Assembly (NCBI GenBank): GCA_021442155.1
Contig: CM038222.1
Span: 26,460,148-26,524,147 of the forward strand
Direction: 5' to 3'
Length of the DNA: 64,000 bases
Source of the DNA: Cymbidium sinense
Taxonomy: Eukaryota; Streptophyta; Magnoliopsida; Asparagales; Orchidaceae
In this document: positions 11,801 to 24,657 of the stretch, piece by piece
How the letters are laid out: each line of letters opens with the position of its first letter
How positions within the stretch are numbered: the first letter of the stretch is position 1
Translations under genes and position numbers: made by a program
Notes under the pieces: model-generated
What the model saw: the letters and a program-made list of their open reading frames with translations, nothing else
What the model was told of the DNA's origin: nothing
Databases searched by the model: none

Positions 11801-12343
11801 AATGAAATTAAATTCAATCTTATTTTTCCCTAGTGGACTTAAATCAAACCCTTCCTTCTAAATCATGTAAACAAGTCAAAACAAACAAATCAAATTCAAA
11901 ACCCTCCCTAGTAGAGCCAAATTAAATTAAATTCCCCGGTGGGGTCTAAATTGAAATCCAAATCACTAATCCTGTCTCCAGCGGATGGCACCTATGGATA
12001 TCTGGCCGATGTGCTACACATATTTAAAATAAATTAAATTCAATTTGATCATAATCCATAGTGGATTATAGATTCTTATCCTCAGCGGATCTTCTTTCCA
12101 TAAATCACATAATCAAATCAAATTTAAACCTCACATGTCATGTCCCATGCATGTGTGATCCCTTAGCGAATCTCCCTATATGTCCTTGACATGGAATTCT
12201 CACCAAATCTTATTTCTTCTCTTATGCACACCTTTAATACTTCAATGTATGTATTCATTCAAATCTTTAACATTATAATCAACATTTTATGATTTGTGAT
12301 GGTGGAAGCTTAAACTAACTATACCATATCATGGTAAACATAT

Positions 12344-12367
12344 TATAGTGTGAATTAACACACTATA
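12344..12367. repeat. Short perfect inverted repeat in AT-rich sequence
   Basis: TATAGTGTG and CACACTATA flank AATTAA. The same palindromic wording recurs at about 30,590-30,615 in the other copy of this region, so it is part of the element. It could form a small hairpin; no function is claimed. Confidence 0.5.
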
Positions 12368-12719
12368 TTATAGTATAATATTTGATGATATAATATAATT
12401 TGTTATAAATTAATATATTGTCTAACATTACACGTCATTATAATCATTTAAAAGGAACAAATAACAAAATTTTCTCAAAATATGAATAATGAACATTTTG
12501 GATGTAAAATTATTATTTTTCCATTAGAAATGGTACAAAATAGCATAATTTTGGTGTTGCTTCTTGGTGTGTGCGATGAATTTGGCCAAATTATTTCATC
12601 TCAACCTTCAAATTAACATTTTTGTGAGTTTTGACCTAATGTATTTGAGGTGTTTTATTTTTGAGAGGGTGAGAGAATGATGTGGGACACCATGCAGATT
12701 CGCAGATGTACCATTAGGG

Positions 12720-15700
12720 TGATTGGGTGTGACATTGAGGAATGAAGTACTATCTTGAGAGATAAAAGTCACCATCCTATAATGTACCTAATCACCTTAT
12801 AAAGACTCCTAAGGATAATTAGTCTTCGAATGTACCAAAGATCCTTCCCCTACTTTACATGGAAAAGTAAAGTAAGGTTTATTTTAAACTAGGTTTGTCA
12901 AGTTTCTAATGGAGGCAAGCCCCCATAGTTAATTACATCTTAAGGAATGAGATTCCTTAAGAATACTCTCAATTAAGATAAATGGTCATTGTCTCCAAAG
13001 ATTTTGAAGATAGGACTATCAATAAATTGGTTATTTTTGAAAAATCAAGCAGGATTAATCAAAAGGAGGGAGTTATTATTGAAACCAAAGGGAGATGAGT
13101 AGGGGATGCTCATGATACAAGGAAATCTAGTGAGCATCCCAAACTATCCTATGGTTGGGCTTTATGTTCTTAAAATTTAAGAAGAATTATATATTTGAGT
13201 TGAATTTTTATTAAAAATTTAGGGCTTACAATTCCATGACACGAGATCATGGAAATGTCTAAGAGGTGAGATTTATGCTTGTAGCCCAGGAAGCAACAAC
13301 AGATCCTAAATCTAGGGAGCCTTTGGTGAGGGCTAAGCCATGACTAAATCTAAGGTGAAAATGGGTATATGGTTTATCTCCACAAGAGAGAATAAACCAC
13401 TGACTTGGACTTACAAGCAGGGTGGCCACTAACTCCTATAATTTTAAATACCTGTAGGCAAGTCTTATGCTTTGCAAGATAGCTAGGCTATTATTTATTT
13501 AGAAAAGAGATTGAGTCCTTAAACACACTCCCTATTAGACTAGATCCTGATGTTCATGAATAAATGACTTAATCTAATGCAAATTTTATTAAGTTTTAAT
13601 TTTTTGACATTTTGATTTGACACAGGCTATGGGATTTCATATACCTGATGCATGAGAAGATTGATTATGGGACAAAATCAGAAAGAAGGAGGTGTGTTTC
13701 CACCATGGCTCTCAAAGGTCAAGCCATTTTCTAGCAAAGGTGGAAGCCCTCCATTAGCAAGAGTGAAGCAATATGTTTTATGCATGATGTAGACATACAA
13801 CATCCAGTAAGGGGTTGTTAAATCTTTTATTATCTTGATTTATGTCATAGGATTTGGGTGAGATTAGTTATTTAATTTAATTTTGAGTTGATTAATTGAA
13901 TAGAAAATTTATTTTTTGAAGCTAATGCATCCAGCCATTCATCAAACAATAAAAAAACTAAGAAGATCATGCCCTCTTACTTACACAATCATAAATAAAA
14001 CATCAATCACTTTATAAAAATAGCGCAAAAGAATAAGAGGCTGATGTAGTTAGGCTCCACCGCACAAACTCGAAAAGGAAAGTGGGTAGCCAAGTTCTAC
14101 CCTTACATAACCTGGATTACAAATGAATAATTATAATTAAAAGAAATTCATGTTATGGGGGACTTCATTCTTCATTCTTTGTTCTTTCTTTCTTTTCTTC
14201 ATTTCTTCTTTCTTTCTTTTTTTTGATTTGATTTGGATGTATTGCTCCATGGTTTCACATGGTATATAAGACATGGTCTTATAATAATTCCCCATAACAT
14301 TCATTTGAAATTTTAATTACAAAATTTATGTCAAAAAGGGAAAGATAAATCTAACTAAACATGCAAATTAGAGATGAGCTAAACATACCACACAACCCAA
14401 GCAGTTATATGAATAATTTGGACTTAGCACCCCACACATGGGTAACCAAGTCCACCTTTCCTAGTTTGGATCATGCTTAGGGGTATATGAAACCTACATA
14501 GCAAAAGTATTTATATTTTTTATTACAGCACCCCTTAAGCACAATCTCTTACAAAAGACATGATTAGGCTAAGTTTGCCCTATCATCCAGTCTATGCACA
14601 TACACTAAAAAACATTACATCACAAAATAAAATCGCATTAAACCATGCAATCATCATAGAGCTAGAAATGGTGACTTAGCCTAATGTGTGTGCCATTTAA
14701 GGCTTGTGTGGCATATCTCAGCTAGGGTTTAAGGTTGAGATTTCTTAAGTATGAAATAATTCAATTTATAGGGTGGTTCATTTTAAGTGATTTTGTTGAT
14801 TTATCAATTTTAGTTGGTGATTTTATTTGGTTTGAATGAACCTTTACTTAATTACTAAATGTTATTAAGAGAATAAAAGAGAAGAGAACTCTTCTTTCAT
14901 CCATACCTTAAAGCATTTCTAAGGTAGATTCATTAATGATTTCTCTTTAGTGAATGTTTTATCAGGTGTTTTAATTAACCCTAAGTTTAGATTTGCTCTA
15001 AATAGCCCTATTCAATAAGAAAGACATCTTAGGATTAATTAAGGTGAATTACTACCACATGACACACAACCATTTATTTCTTTCCACCATGTATACCATG
15101 CATATGAATGATCTCAAGCATGCCTATACATGTAATGCAAACTTTAGCACACTTTGATGATGAATGCTAAGAGATATGATTTGAAAATTTGGATGTTTTG
15201 TTGATGCATGTTTTTTTATTATGTAGAAAAGGGGGATTTCTCATCCATTAACAAAATGTACATCCACATATATAAATGACATAAGTGAGGATGGCGCCAT
15301 TGTTTTCTACACCAGGGGCATAAGACCTACTTAAACCTCACAAACTCGGGATGTCAAACTAATATACCTTTTCTTAAATACATGTAAATGTACAAAAGAA
15401 ATAAATTGATGAAGAATCATGCAAAGATTTTTTGTTTGATTTGGTTGTATCATGTGTGTAAATGTGAGGATCTTTCTTAAACCATAACATAGAAATGCAT
15501 ACGAATAGATTTAAGTAAGTGTTGTGTTCTTTTCAAATGAACTATACACTTTGCAAATCCTATTCAAATCCATGTTAAGTGAAGAGAAGAAAACAACATA
15601 AAACACATCTTATGCTATAATCACATGTAAGCTTATAAGTACTTATAAGTAGTATCACTTCATTCTTAATATTTAATTTATATGTTTTGGAAATAAATTT

Positions 15701-17298
15701 TGGTTTAATACTAATAATAGCCATTCATATTCTTAACTTTAACCAGCACATGCAATTTGACATAAGAGAAAAACATTTTATTTAATTGATTTTTCAAAAG
15801 AAATGAATGCATGATTTCATATGACAAACAATATTTAGCATGCTTGGAAAGAAATAAAGTGATGTAATCATATAACATCATTCAACCTAATTAATTCCTA
15901 AAGAAAATCCTATAAAATAGGATCATTTAAAGTGAATCAAAATTCTTTAAGGAGATTTTTATTTTTTAATTTGATTTGACTTAGGAAATGTGAGAGAAAG
16001 GTTTGTTTATCTAACCCATTCCCCATATGTGAATTAGTTTAGTTTAATTTTAGAATAATTAGGTTGATTTTATGTTTTTTTTAGGTTAGGTGTGAATTAA
16101 ATCCATTATCCCTTACCATATACCATATTCAAGTAATTATGAGCCAACATATGATATGCAACCACATGGAATTTAAATAAATAAGAAATAAATGGGCCTA
16201 ATACAATTATTGATTAATTTAAAGGGTTTAATTAAGTACTTTCATAACCATCCTACACATGTAGTTTGATTATAATTTTCTTTAAAATCTCTTAGGTTAT
16301 TGAACACCTAAGGATCTACCCAAAAGTAAGTGATTAAGTTCTAGAGTGATTTAGTTTTGAGTTTGATTAATTAAATTAATAAATGAGGTGATAAAGTCAT
16401 TGACTAATTTGCAAATTAGTTAAATGTTTATCCAAATGAAATAAACTTAGGGGAAAAGATTGGAAAAGAAATCCTAATCTCATTCCCTAAGTCAATCCAC
16501 TATTTCATGATGATTAGCAAGCTTAATTAATTTATCATTATTCAATAGGTTAATTAATCATTTATTTTGTTAAGAGAGGGATTAAGGATGAAATGATCAA
16601 TTCATCTAATTACTCTAACAATAAGTTCCAAGAAAATCATGGTAGACAGAGGTCATCCCACTAATCAACCATAGGAAGTTTGGAATTAATTGCTTAAGTA
16701 ATTAAGGAGTAATTAGCCTAATTATATTTCTAATAAAATCCAAATTGAGATACAATCACTGCTAAAAATCAATTGATTTTAATTTTATATTATTCTCCTT
16801 TGAATTATATTTAAAATGAACTTGAGTTTGTATTTTTTGGATTTTTCTATAATTAGTTATGAATTTTGGAAGTTTTAGCATTAAAAATAAATTAATTAAG
16901 CCTAATTAACCCCTTAATCCCGGCCATGTGGTGGATGACTCGGCGTGCTTTCCATGTGGCATGATGGGATATTTTATTTAAGTTATCACGTCCATGGCTG
17001 AGTTAGCCAGTGGCGGATGCGCTTTCTCCATAGGCCATCCGATCTAAGATCGGATGCCTAGGATTAATCTCGTTGTTTAGGCTTAAATAAATGGCAGATC
17101 TATCATGATTTAATCATAATCGTCTGCTCCAATCATATGAAATGGAAGGTGTGTGATCTATCTTATCCTGAGTAGTGCAAGATGGATGCCGTCTATCGAG
17201 CGGCTAGATCCGAGCTCACCCGAGCTCGGATGGAGTTTAAACTCACCCCACACCTTCAAGAAGCACAAGAAATTTATCCAATGGTCAAGATTGTGAGA
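12720..17298 (+). mobile_element. LTR-like block B, left part
   Basis: Collinear with copy A (635-5,235) and copy C (61,710-64,000) across about 4.5 kb, with many small indels and substitutions. Shared landmarks include TGATTGGGTGTGACATTGAG (12,720; TGATTGGGTACAACATTGAG in copy C at 61,710), TCTTCGAATGTA, GGGTTGTTAAATCTTTTATT, and CCGATCTAAGATCGGATG near 17,038. Similarity to A breaks after GGTCAAGATTGTGAGA (17,283-17,298), where an unrelated sequence begins. No coding region. A CT-rich microsatellite-like run (TTCTTTCTTTC) lies at 14,175-14,225. Confidence 0.6.
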
Positions 17299-19420
17299 CA
17301 CTATAGCACCCAAGATGGGGTGAATTGGGTAATATTAAAATTTTCAAAACTTAAATTTTAATTTTTAAATAGAAAATTAGATTTTGATTTTATAATGATA
17401 AGATATAATTCTAAATGCAGCAAAAAAAAAATACAATAAAGTAAATAGAGACAGAGGCACACGATTTTTACGGCAAACCCCAAACGCCCACCCTAGCCAC
17501 CCCTGGCTAGGAATCCACTAAATGAAAAATGGTTTACAAAAAGTACTCTCCTATAATGGGGTGAGTACAACCCTACATAATATGTACCTCCCCAAAGTAC
17601 AACCCCAAAATAAATTTTACAACACAAAAAAAAATACAAAATAATAAATTTTGATAAAGTAAATCTCTCACAAATATACCAAGCAATCAACTTCAAAAGT
17701 GATCTCACAACTTATAAATGATCACTTTACAACTTAAAAAATTTGGCAAGGAAAATGCTCACTTAATAAAAAATAAATATCTTAAAGTGATCTAGATGTT
17801 TATATTATTATAATTTGTAGAATAATACAAAATGATTTCAAAATAAATTCACAATATTCTTTTCATAATAAAATAAATTTCAGCAAGGAGTAATTTATTT
17901 TAACCAAAAAGATTCTTTCAATTAATGCTAATGATCTCAAAATAAAAAAATAAGTATATGATAGATCTAAGTTGGCTAGTAAGCTTTCAATTAAAAGAGA
18001 GATCTAGCAAATATTAAAATAATTTCAGCACAATAATTTATTTTAAAATGCTTAAAATATACTTCTAAAATAGATCTAAGAATAAATGATCTTTCAAAAT
18101 AAGACCAAAGAAGAAATATTTCAAGAAACCAAAAGAAATTTGTAGGAAGCTAAAATTTCAGCAAGTTGAAATAGATCCTACAAATTATCACAAGAGTTTT
18201 TCACCAAAAAAATGATTGAGAAACTTTGATGTGAAAACCAATGTTCAAAGACTAATCCACCAAAATTATAAATTAGAAAGAAGAAATAGATGGTGAAAAT
18301 AGCATGAACAACTAAGAAGTATTAAGATCAAGAAAACAAACTCAAGTAATTTAAAAGGCTTGCTTCGTTGAAGATGTTGAAGCTTCCAAACCAAGGATTT
18401 GATCTTGCAATATTTGGAGAACAATTGGAAGGAACATTTAAGAGATTTTCTCTTAGATTTTCTGGAGATATTTTGAATTTTGAATGAGGGATGCTTTCAT
18501 GAAGAGAATGAGGGCTATTTATAGGCAAGAAGGTCATTTAAAAATATATTTCAAAGAAATATATTATACAAACCTCATGCTATCATGTGATAATTTAATA
18601 TTCAATAAAAAATATAATTTATATTAAACAAATATTAAATTTAGCAAAAAAAATTCTATTCACATGGGAAAGTCAAAAGTAATCAAATGTAGCTCTTAAT
18701 ATATTCAAAGCATGTAGCATGCATCCATTATTAAAATCAGGTAATGTTTAAAAAATCATAATAAATTCAATTTTAATGCAAAGTGGGTCATGTAACCACT
18801 TATGTTAAAGGAAAAAATCCAAGGAATGATGGAGATAAAATCAGATATGAGTTCTTTGATTAAACAATGACTTTGGCTAAAATACAAAATTTTATATATT
18901 TTTGTTAATTTTGACATGTGACATTTAAAAATTATGATATAATTTATATATAATCATAAATATGTTAGTTATCATATAACCAGCAAATTGAATTAAAATA
19001 CCTAATTATATTAAGTAAATAAAATAATTATACTTAATAATTATGATCATTTATTACTTTGACAATTTTATTGCTATGTAGAAAAAAATATATAATTGAA
19101 TGTTAATTAAATAAAGATTTATATAAATTAACCTGATTAAAATAGTATGTTAGGTTGTGAGAAAATTGATTCATGCCAAAGAACTCATATGAATAGTCAT
19201 ATAACCTAAAATCATGAGCTTCACATTATCCCTTTCATTCTTTTATTCTTGCAATTTCTTCTAACAATTTGTGAGATGTATTGGATATGTAATTAGCAAT
19301 TGATATATCTGAAATACATAAAAATATTCATTAGAACATCCAAGCAATTGTTTGTTATCATCAAAATTAATCAAATTGAACATGAGGCTAATTAAGCCAA
19401 CAAAGATTTGATGGGGTTAC
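17299..19420. mobile_element. Unclassified 2.1-kb insertion splitting block B
   Basis: Copy A is continuous across the matching position (about 5,225-5,245), whereas B carries 2.1 kb of different, very A/T-rich sequence. The insert starts with CACTATAGCACCCAAGATGG followed by GGTGAATTGGGT, wording that resembles the ends of abundant non-autonomous plant transposons. It holds no recognisable domain; the small minus-strand frames at 17,493-17,708 and 18,328-18,537 look random. CACTA would suggest a CACTA-type element, but I cannot find a matching TAGTG end near 19,420, nor a clear target duplication. Orientation is unknown. Confidence 0.5.
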
Positions 19421-22239
19421 AATTTCCATCATAAAGGACCAAGCAATTTTTATCCTAAAGATCAATTTTGAGATAAACCTCTCTGAAGTCTATCACTGGC
19501 ACTTCCAACGAAAGAAGGTAGCTTCATCTTGTAGAAACGAAGTCCTGTTGAAGGTATCAAGTCTTGATTTGGAGTGGATGGTTTTGCTGATTAAACTCCC
19601 CTTCAATGGTGATCGACCTTGATTAAATTCCTCCTTCTTGTGGCTTGGTGACTTAGGAAATAACTTGATTAAGCTCGATGAAGTACCTTGATGGTGCTTG
19701 CGAGGTTAATTTGGTTTTGATGGAGAATTGGATGAGCTTGGCTTTGGATTGACCTCTCCTATTTCATCTTTAGGTAAAATCGAGAAGGAGAAATTGAGGG
19801 AGCTCAAAAATGGCTTTTTGGAATCTTAGGGATGCTTGGTTTCAATTCCTAGGGCTTAGTCAAATTGAGTGCTTGTGATTTGAGTGGGAATGAGTGGGAG
19901 TATATCTCCCCTTCCTTGGATTGGACGGTCAAGAGTAGAGTTGTCATTTTAGCTCAATTATTGAGATTGGTTGATGGTTGGCTGTTTAACATCCCATGTG
20001 AGTCATTTTAAGTAGTGGAGGGAAGGAGAGTGAGTACCCATGTGCTAGGTGAGTGCATTGGGTGATCCAAGTGCCAAATTCTCATTGTAGTGGTCAGTTT
20101 GGCCTTGGCTTGAGTCATGGCCAAGCTCATTGGGCCATGTTCTCCACCTCCCATCGTGCCTATGTGGACTACTAGGAGGATGCCAAGTGGCCTTGAGGAA
20201 GAAATGACCAAATTCTAAGTGAATTTGGTCATAGAATACCCTTTGACCTAAAGGTAAAATTGTCATTTGGTCTTGATTTTGATTTGGACAGATTTGAAAT
20301 GATTCAAAAATAGGTTGGGCCAAATTTCAAGTTATTTGGAGTTCATTCAGTTTGAATTGGTTAGAGTTGACCTATTTAGGTCAAGTTGGGTCAAATTGGG
20401 TTAGGTCAACCAATTGGTCAAATTGGGTCAAACCATGAGTTAAGTCAAGTTCAAATGATCATTTGAAGCCTATGGGTATCATAGGTTTGGTTTAATTTAT
20501 TTTATATTTGGTTTTGGTTCATTTAGTTTCATTTAGGTCAAGTGGGTCAAGTTGACCAATTTGACCCATTTAACCCAATTTGGTTAAGTCATGGGTTGGT
20601 TTAGGCTTGGATGATCATTTGATATGTATTGCAAGCTTTGGATTCAATCAATTTTGGTTTGGTTTGATTTCAAGTTGATTTGACCTTTTAGGTCAAGTCA
20701 AGTTCATGGTAATGGGCTAGGTAAAGTTGGCCAAGCTTTGGTCAAGTTCAACAATCAATTTAGAATGAAATTAACCCATTGGTTGCAATCAATTTGGCTT
20801 AGATCAAGATTTGACCCATTTTGTCTTTTAGGTCAACTTAGGTCTCAAGTGACCAATTAGGCTTGGTTTGGTTCAATTGATAGCTTGGTCTAGTTCAAAC
20901 ATTGATTATGGATTGGTTTAGATCAATGGTTTCAATCAATTTTGCATATGGTGGATTTTGGCTAGTTTCAGTTTCATTTGGGTTAAGTGTTGACTTGGTC
21001 AAAGGCTAGGTTTGACTTGGTTTTACCCAATTTGAGTGATTGATCATCCTAGGATGATTGTTGCTCTGTGTGAGGCTTAGATTGGCTTAATTCAATCTAA
21101 TTTGGGTTGGATTAGAGTTTGGCTCAAAAAGGTGCTTTATGTCACTTTGGGTCAAGTGAGCCTAAATAGGTTAATTTGCTTGATCAAGGCTTTATTTAGG
21201 TTTGGTTGAACTCACTTATGGACTTATGATGGAAATATAAATCCAATTGTAAGTGATTTGGAGTCAAATGGGTTTTGATTCATTCAACAATTTCAAGTCA
21301 AAAGGGTGGACATAGGTTTGATTAGGGTTAGTTTGATTTTGGTTTGATGATTGAAGTTTATGTTTATATTTGGGCATGTGATTGAAGGAATGATTGTTTG
21401 AAGAGAAAATCCAAAGGTTTGGATTGATTTGAGAATGATTTGGCTAGGTTCAAGGATTTGACTTGGAAAAGTATAAGTTAAATTTAAGTTGGATTTGGAT
21501 TTGAGTTTTGAGTTTAGTTTTGGTTATTTGAATTTACATTTCATTTATATTTATGAATATAAATGAGAATATAAATGGGTTATGAGAAAATCTTTTGAGT
21601 TTGGAGTGATTTGGATTTTTGGTTTGAGCTAAGTCCATAAGATGAAATCATAAGGGCTTAAGAAAGATTTTGGATTTCGAATTGATCATGGGTTTTAATC
21701 ATTTGAGATTTGATTCATGATTTGAATTTTGGAATTGATTTATGATTTGAGAAAATCAATTGAATTGGAATTGATTTAAGATTTGATTTGGAATTGGTTT
21801 GAAGGAAGAATTAAGGATTGGGTTTAAGTTATAGGGTAGGCAAGTTTTCCTAATACCCCTAAAGCATAACCTATTCCTATGGCTAACTCTTCTAGGTCTC
21901 TAGGGTTAGGTTAAGTGTTCACCTAATCACTATAAGTGTCTTAATACTAAGGAACTCTTAGTGTTTAGAGGAGTCCATATGTCTAGGATGGAGAAATTAA
22001 AACTCACTCCGAAAGTGAGGTCAACAAAGGGCACCCAATAGGTGTGGTGTGATTGATAAGGTACACCACACATATTGGGATTGACCGAGATGATCAATAA
22101 TGTCGAATGATCAGAAGTACTAACAAAAACAATCTACTCCTAAACTTGAGGTGCAAAAGGAATCAAAATCTTAGTACAATGTGGCTCAACTTATTTGAAA
22201 AACATAAGAGAGCAAAGGAGGAATCCTGTAGGGATGAAG
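19421..22239 (+). mobile_element. LTR-like block B, right part
   Basis: Similarity to copy A resumes near CAATTTCCATCATAAAGGAC (about 19,424; A near 5,232), passes GATCAATTTTGAGA (19,463), and continues through the GGTCAA-rich tract to about 21,040. From 21,050 to 22,239 B has about 1.2 kb not present in A: first G/T-rich ATTTGG-type sequence, then more balanced sequence around 21,840-22,100. No gene is seen; the frame at 22,107-22,301 matches nothing and runs into the inverted repeat. Confidence 0.55.
20320..21040 (+). repeat. Degenerate GGTCAA/TTGGGTCAA tract, copy B
   Basis: Partner of the tract at 5,990-6,760. The + strand is rich in GGTCAAGTTGGGTCAAATTG-type words at irregular spacing. 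It is interspersed and without a fixed period, so it is low-complexity sequence and not a regular minisatellite. Confidence 0.6.
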
Positions 22240-23251
22240 TATATGAACCTTTAACTAGAGAAGCAGGTTTAAGTCATCTACTGGGGGATGCGAGGTTGTG
22301 AAATCTACTGGGGGATTAAAATTTGGAATCAATCGGGGATAAAAGATGTGAACTTCCACTAAGGGAGCAAGTACGGGTTGGATTGAATTAACTTCACTAG
22401 GGAAATTGGAAGGATTTGCATCTCACTGATTTGATAGTTTAATTTTGCTCCACTGAGGAGGAGGTTTAATTTTGTTCCAAATTTTTAAATTTTGAATTTT
22501 TGAATGGACCCTGTGGGTTTACAATGGACCGCACTGAGTAGGGGCCATGTTGGCCTTGGCCTACTTCAGATTTACCAATCCAAAGGGGTAGTCTACCAAC
22601 CACATGGTAAGGCTATCCAACCGGAGAGGTTGCCTTTTAGTGTGCAATAGTTGTACTAGGAAAAAAGCATAGTAGACTTATATCCTGCGAAGTAGAGATC
22701 AGTCGTTGTGGTGAGGCAACGAGTCAAACCCAACCTTAGGCTAACTACTGAGTGAATGCCACTGGAGGACTTAAATCAGCTCACATATAGTCAAAATTAA
22801 TTTAATTTTTAATTATATTTAATGGGTCCCATCAGTTTGCGATGGACTTCACTGAGTAGGGGCCATGTCAGCCTTGACCTACTTCAGGTTTATAGATCCA
22901 AAGGGAGTAGTTTCCCAGCTGAGGGGAGAACTATTGAACCAAAGAGGTGCCTTTCGATTTGCAGTGACCAATTCAGGGAAGAAAGCATGAGGACTCACAT
23001 CTTTTCTAAATAAGAGACCACTAGGGTGACACTATAGCAAGATAACATGTCAATTGACCTCCGCCGTCATGGCATGCCATGCTAGAAAAAATGCGTAGTA
23101 GTCTTACATCTTCCAAAGAGAAATGATTGTCGGGGCAACCTATTTGTGGCAAAATAGATTGAACCCAACCTAAGGGTGACTACTGAGAGAGTGCCAACCC
23201 GAGGACTTATCTCAACTCAAGTGTAGTCAGGCAATTCCTAGAAAGTTCTTC
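22240..23251 (-). mobile_element. Inverted copy of the Tat 3' non-coding repeats
   Basis: Read on the minus strand this matches the 3' non-coding region at 10,978-12,180 and 28,600-29,800. It has the 'CCCAGTAGAT' words (22,270-22,450), then TGGGTCCATTG.. and TGTAAGTCT.CTATGC-type phrases. Those phrases appear on the + strand as AAAGCATAGTAGACTTATAT (22,664) and GCGTAGTAGTCTTACATC (23,091). Roughly two tandem units are present. It ends at 23,251 directly against the truncated border of GR-RBP cassette 3. The neighbouring direct copy lies 10 kb to the left, so block B is flanked by the same repeat family in opposite orientations. Confidence 0.65.
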
Positions 23252-23593
23252 GCTTAAGTAGAACCACTCAACCAGAATGACACAGCTCCATAAGCAGATC
23301 GGATCGCCGCTTTCTTCGCTTCTAGTTCCCATCAGAACCACCCATGCCTCTCGAGTAGAGGGATCCTCCATCATAACCTCAATCTCTCCCTTCGCCACCA
23401 CCACGGTTGTGACCTCCATCGCTCCTCCTGCCTCCATAACCACAACTGCTCTGACCACCACCTCCATATCCACCAGCACCTCTAGATGCCCCACCACCAC
23501 TGAGATAACCACCACCTCTAACTTTGCCTCAACCGTTAGATCTATACTGAGCCTAATTGACAGTGATGTTCCTACCATCAAGGTTCTGCCCAT
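23252..23593 (-). pseudogene. GR-RBP cassette 3 (3'UTR truncated)
   Basis: On the minus strand the RRM end (GQNLDGRNITVN) is intact from the shared border at about 23,593, followed by a GGY/GGG-rich tail with a well preserved GGGRD-like section. The 3'UTR is cut near 23,252, where the inverted Tat repeat begins, so the retroelement block broke this copy. The 128-codon minus frame here (23,207-23,593) is not the glycine frame. The + strand frame of similar length, rich in Thr, Ser and Ile, is its antisense. Confidence 0.8.
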
Positions 23594-24657
23594 TTTAGGG
23601 TTTAGGATTACTTTAGGGTTTAGGGTTTTAGGCTTGTTAGGATATGTGGAGTTTATGGTTTAGTTTGGGGTTTAGTTTAGGGTTGTAGGTTAGGTTTGTT
23701 TAGGTTTTAGAGGTTTTAGGTTTTGGGTTTGGGTTTATGATTTATGGTTTAGGGTTAGTTTTAGGGTTTAAGGTTAGAGTTTGGGGGTTTTTTAAAAAAA
23801 AATTAAGTAAACCAGTAGATTTAGGTTTTTTTTACTTATTTAAGTTTATTTTATTTTCTTATTTTTATTTAAGTTTATTTTTTATTTTTATTTAGTTTCA
23901 TTTATTTATTTTAGGTTTAGTTTATGTTTTTTATTTTAGTTTATTTTCTAGGTTTAGGTTTATTTTTGAGTTAAGTTTTATTTATTTATTTATTTTTTGG
24001 TTTAAGTTTTATTTTTTATTTAAGGTTTAGGTTTACTTTAATTTTTTTATTAGGTTTAAGTTTTTAGGTTTATTTTTAGGTTTCAATTTTTATAGTTATT
24101 TTAGATTTTAATTTATTAGTTTATTTTAGGTTTAGGTTTATTTATTTTAGTTTAGTTTATTTTAGTTTAGGTTCAGGTTAATTTTATTTTGTTTATTTTT
24201 TTGTTTATGTTTAGGCTTTTTTTAGTTAGGTTTATTTATTTATTTTAAGGTTTTATTTTAAGAATATTTTTTAGTCTTAGGGTTTTAATTAGTTAATTTA
24301 TTTATTTAGGTGTACTTTTATTTTAGGTTTAGTTTTATTTTATTTAGGTTTTATTTTATTAGTTTAATTAGGTTTTATTTATTTATTTTAGTTTAGTTTT
24401 ATTTTTTAATTTATTTTTTTGGTTTAGGTTTAGGTTTAAGTTTTAGTTTATGTGTTTATTTTATTTTATTTATTTTATTTTTGTTTAGTTTATTTATTTA
24501 TTTTATTTTAAGTTTTAGTTAAAGTTTAGGTTTAGGGTTTAGGAGGTTTACTAGGGTTTGGGTTTAAGATTTGGGGTTTAGGGTTTAGGGTTAGGGTTTA
24601 GGGTTTAGGTTTTAAGTTTAGGGTTTAAGTTTTAGTTTAGGGTTTAAAGTTTTTTTT
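23594..24657 (+). repeat. Macrosatellite segment 3 (one complete core unit)
   Basis: A complete core of about 1.06 kb between two cassettes. It runs G-rich TTTAGGG-like (23,594-23,790), T-run plus marker AAATTAAGTAAACC (about 23,800), T-rich TTTATTTTAG block (to about 24,520), then G-rich TTTAGGG-like block (24,520-24,640) and T-run. It is a good reference for the unit layout. Confidence 0.88.

Larger units (their letters stand above)
10978..12719 (+). mobile_element. Tat-element 3' non-coding region (copy 1), upstream of LTR-like block B
   Basis: Aligns from ATATTCACTTCTAGATTAGG (about 10,995) with 28,610-30,890, where the same sequence lies downstream of an integrase reading frame; that is why I call it 3' non-coding. 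It contains two units of a roughly 390-bp tandem repeat (11,095-11,800), a stretch of 'CCCTAGTGGA'-like words (11,830-12,180), and one copy of the AT-rich unit found as an array at 30,690-31,960. It ends in a purine-rich tract (12,661-12,694) shortly before TGATTGGG at 12,720, where similarity with copies A and C begins. No gene. Confidence 0.6.

Noticed and set aside
23277..23663. 128-codon + strand frame rich in Thr, Ser and Ile, with similar frames at 37,192, 41,489 and 44,945
   Set aside because: These are the antisense of the glycine-rich GR-RBP tail: CCACCACC-type sequence read on the opposite strand. They recur wherever a cassette lies and have no independent support.
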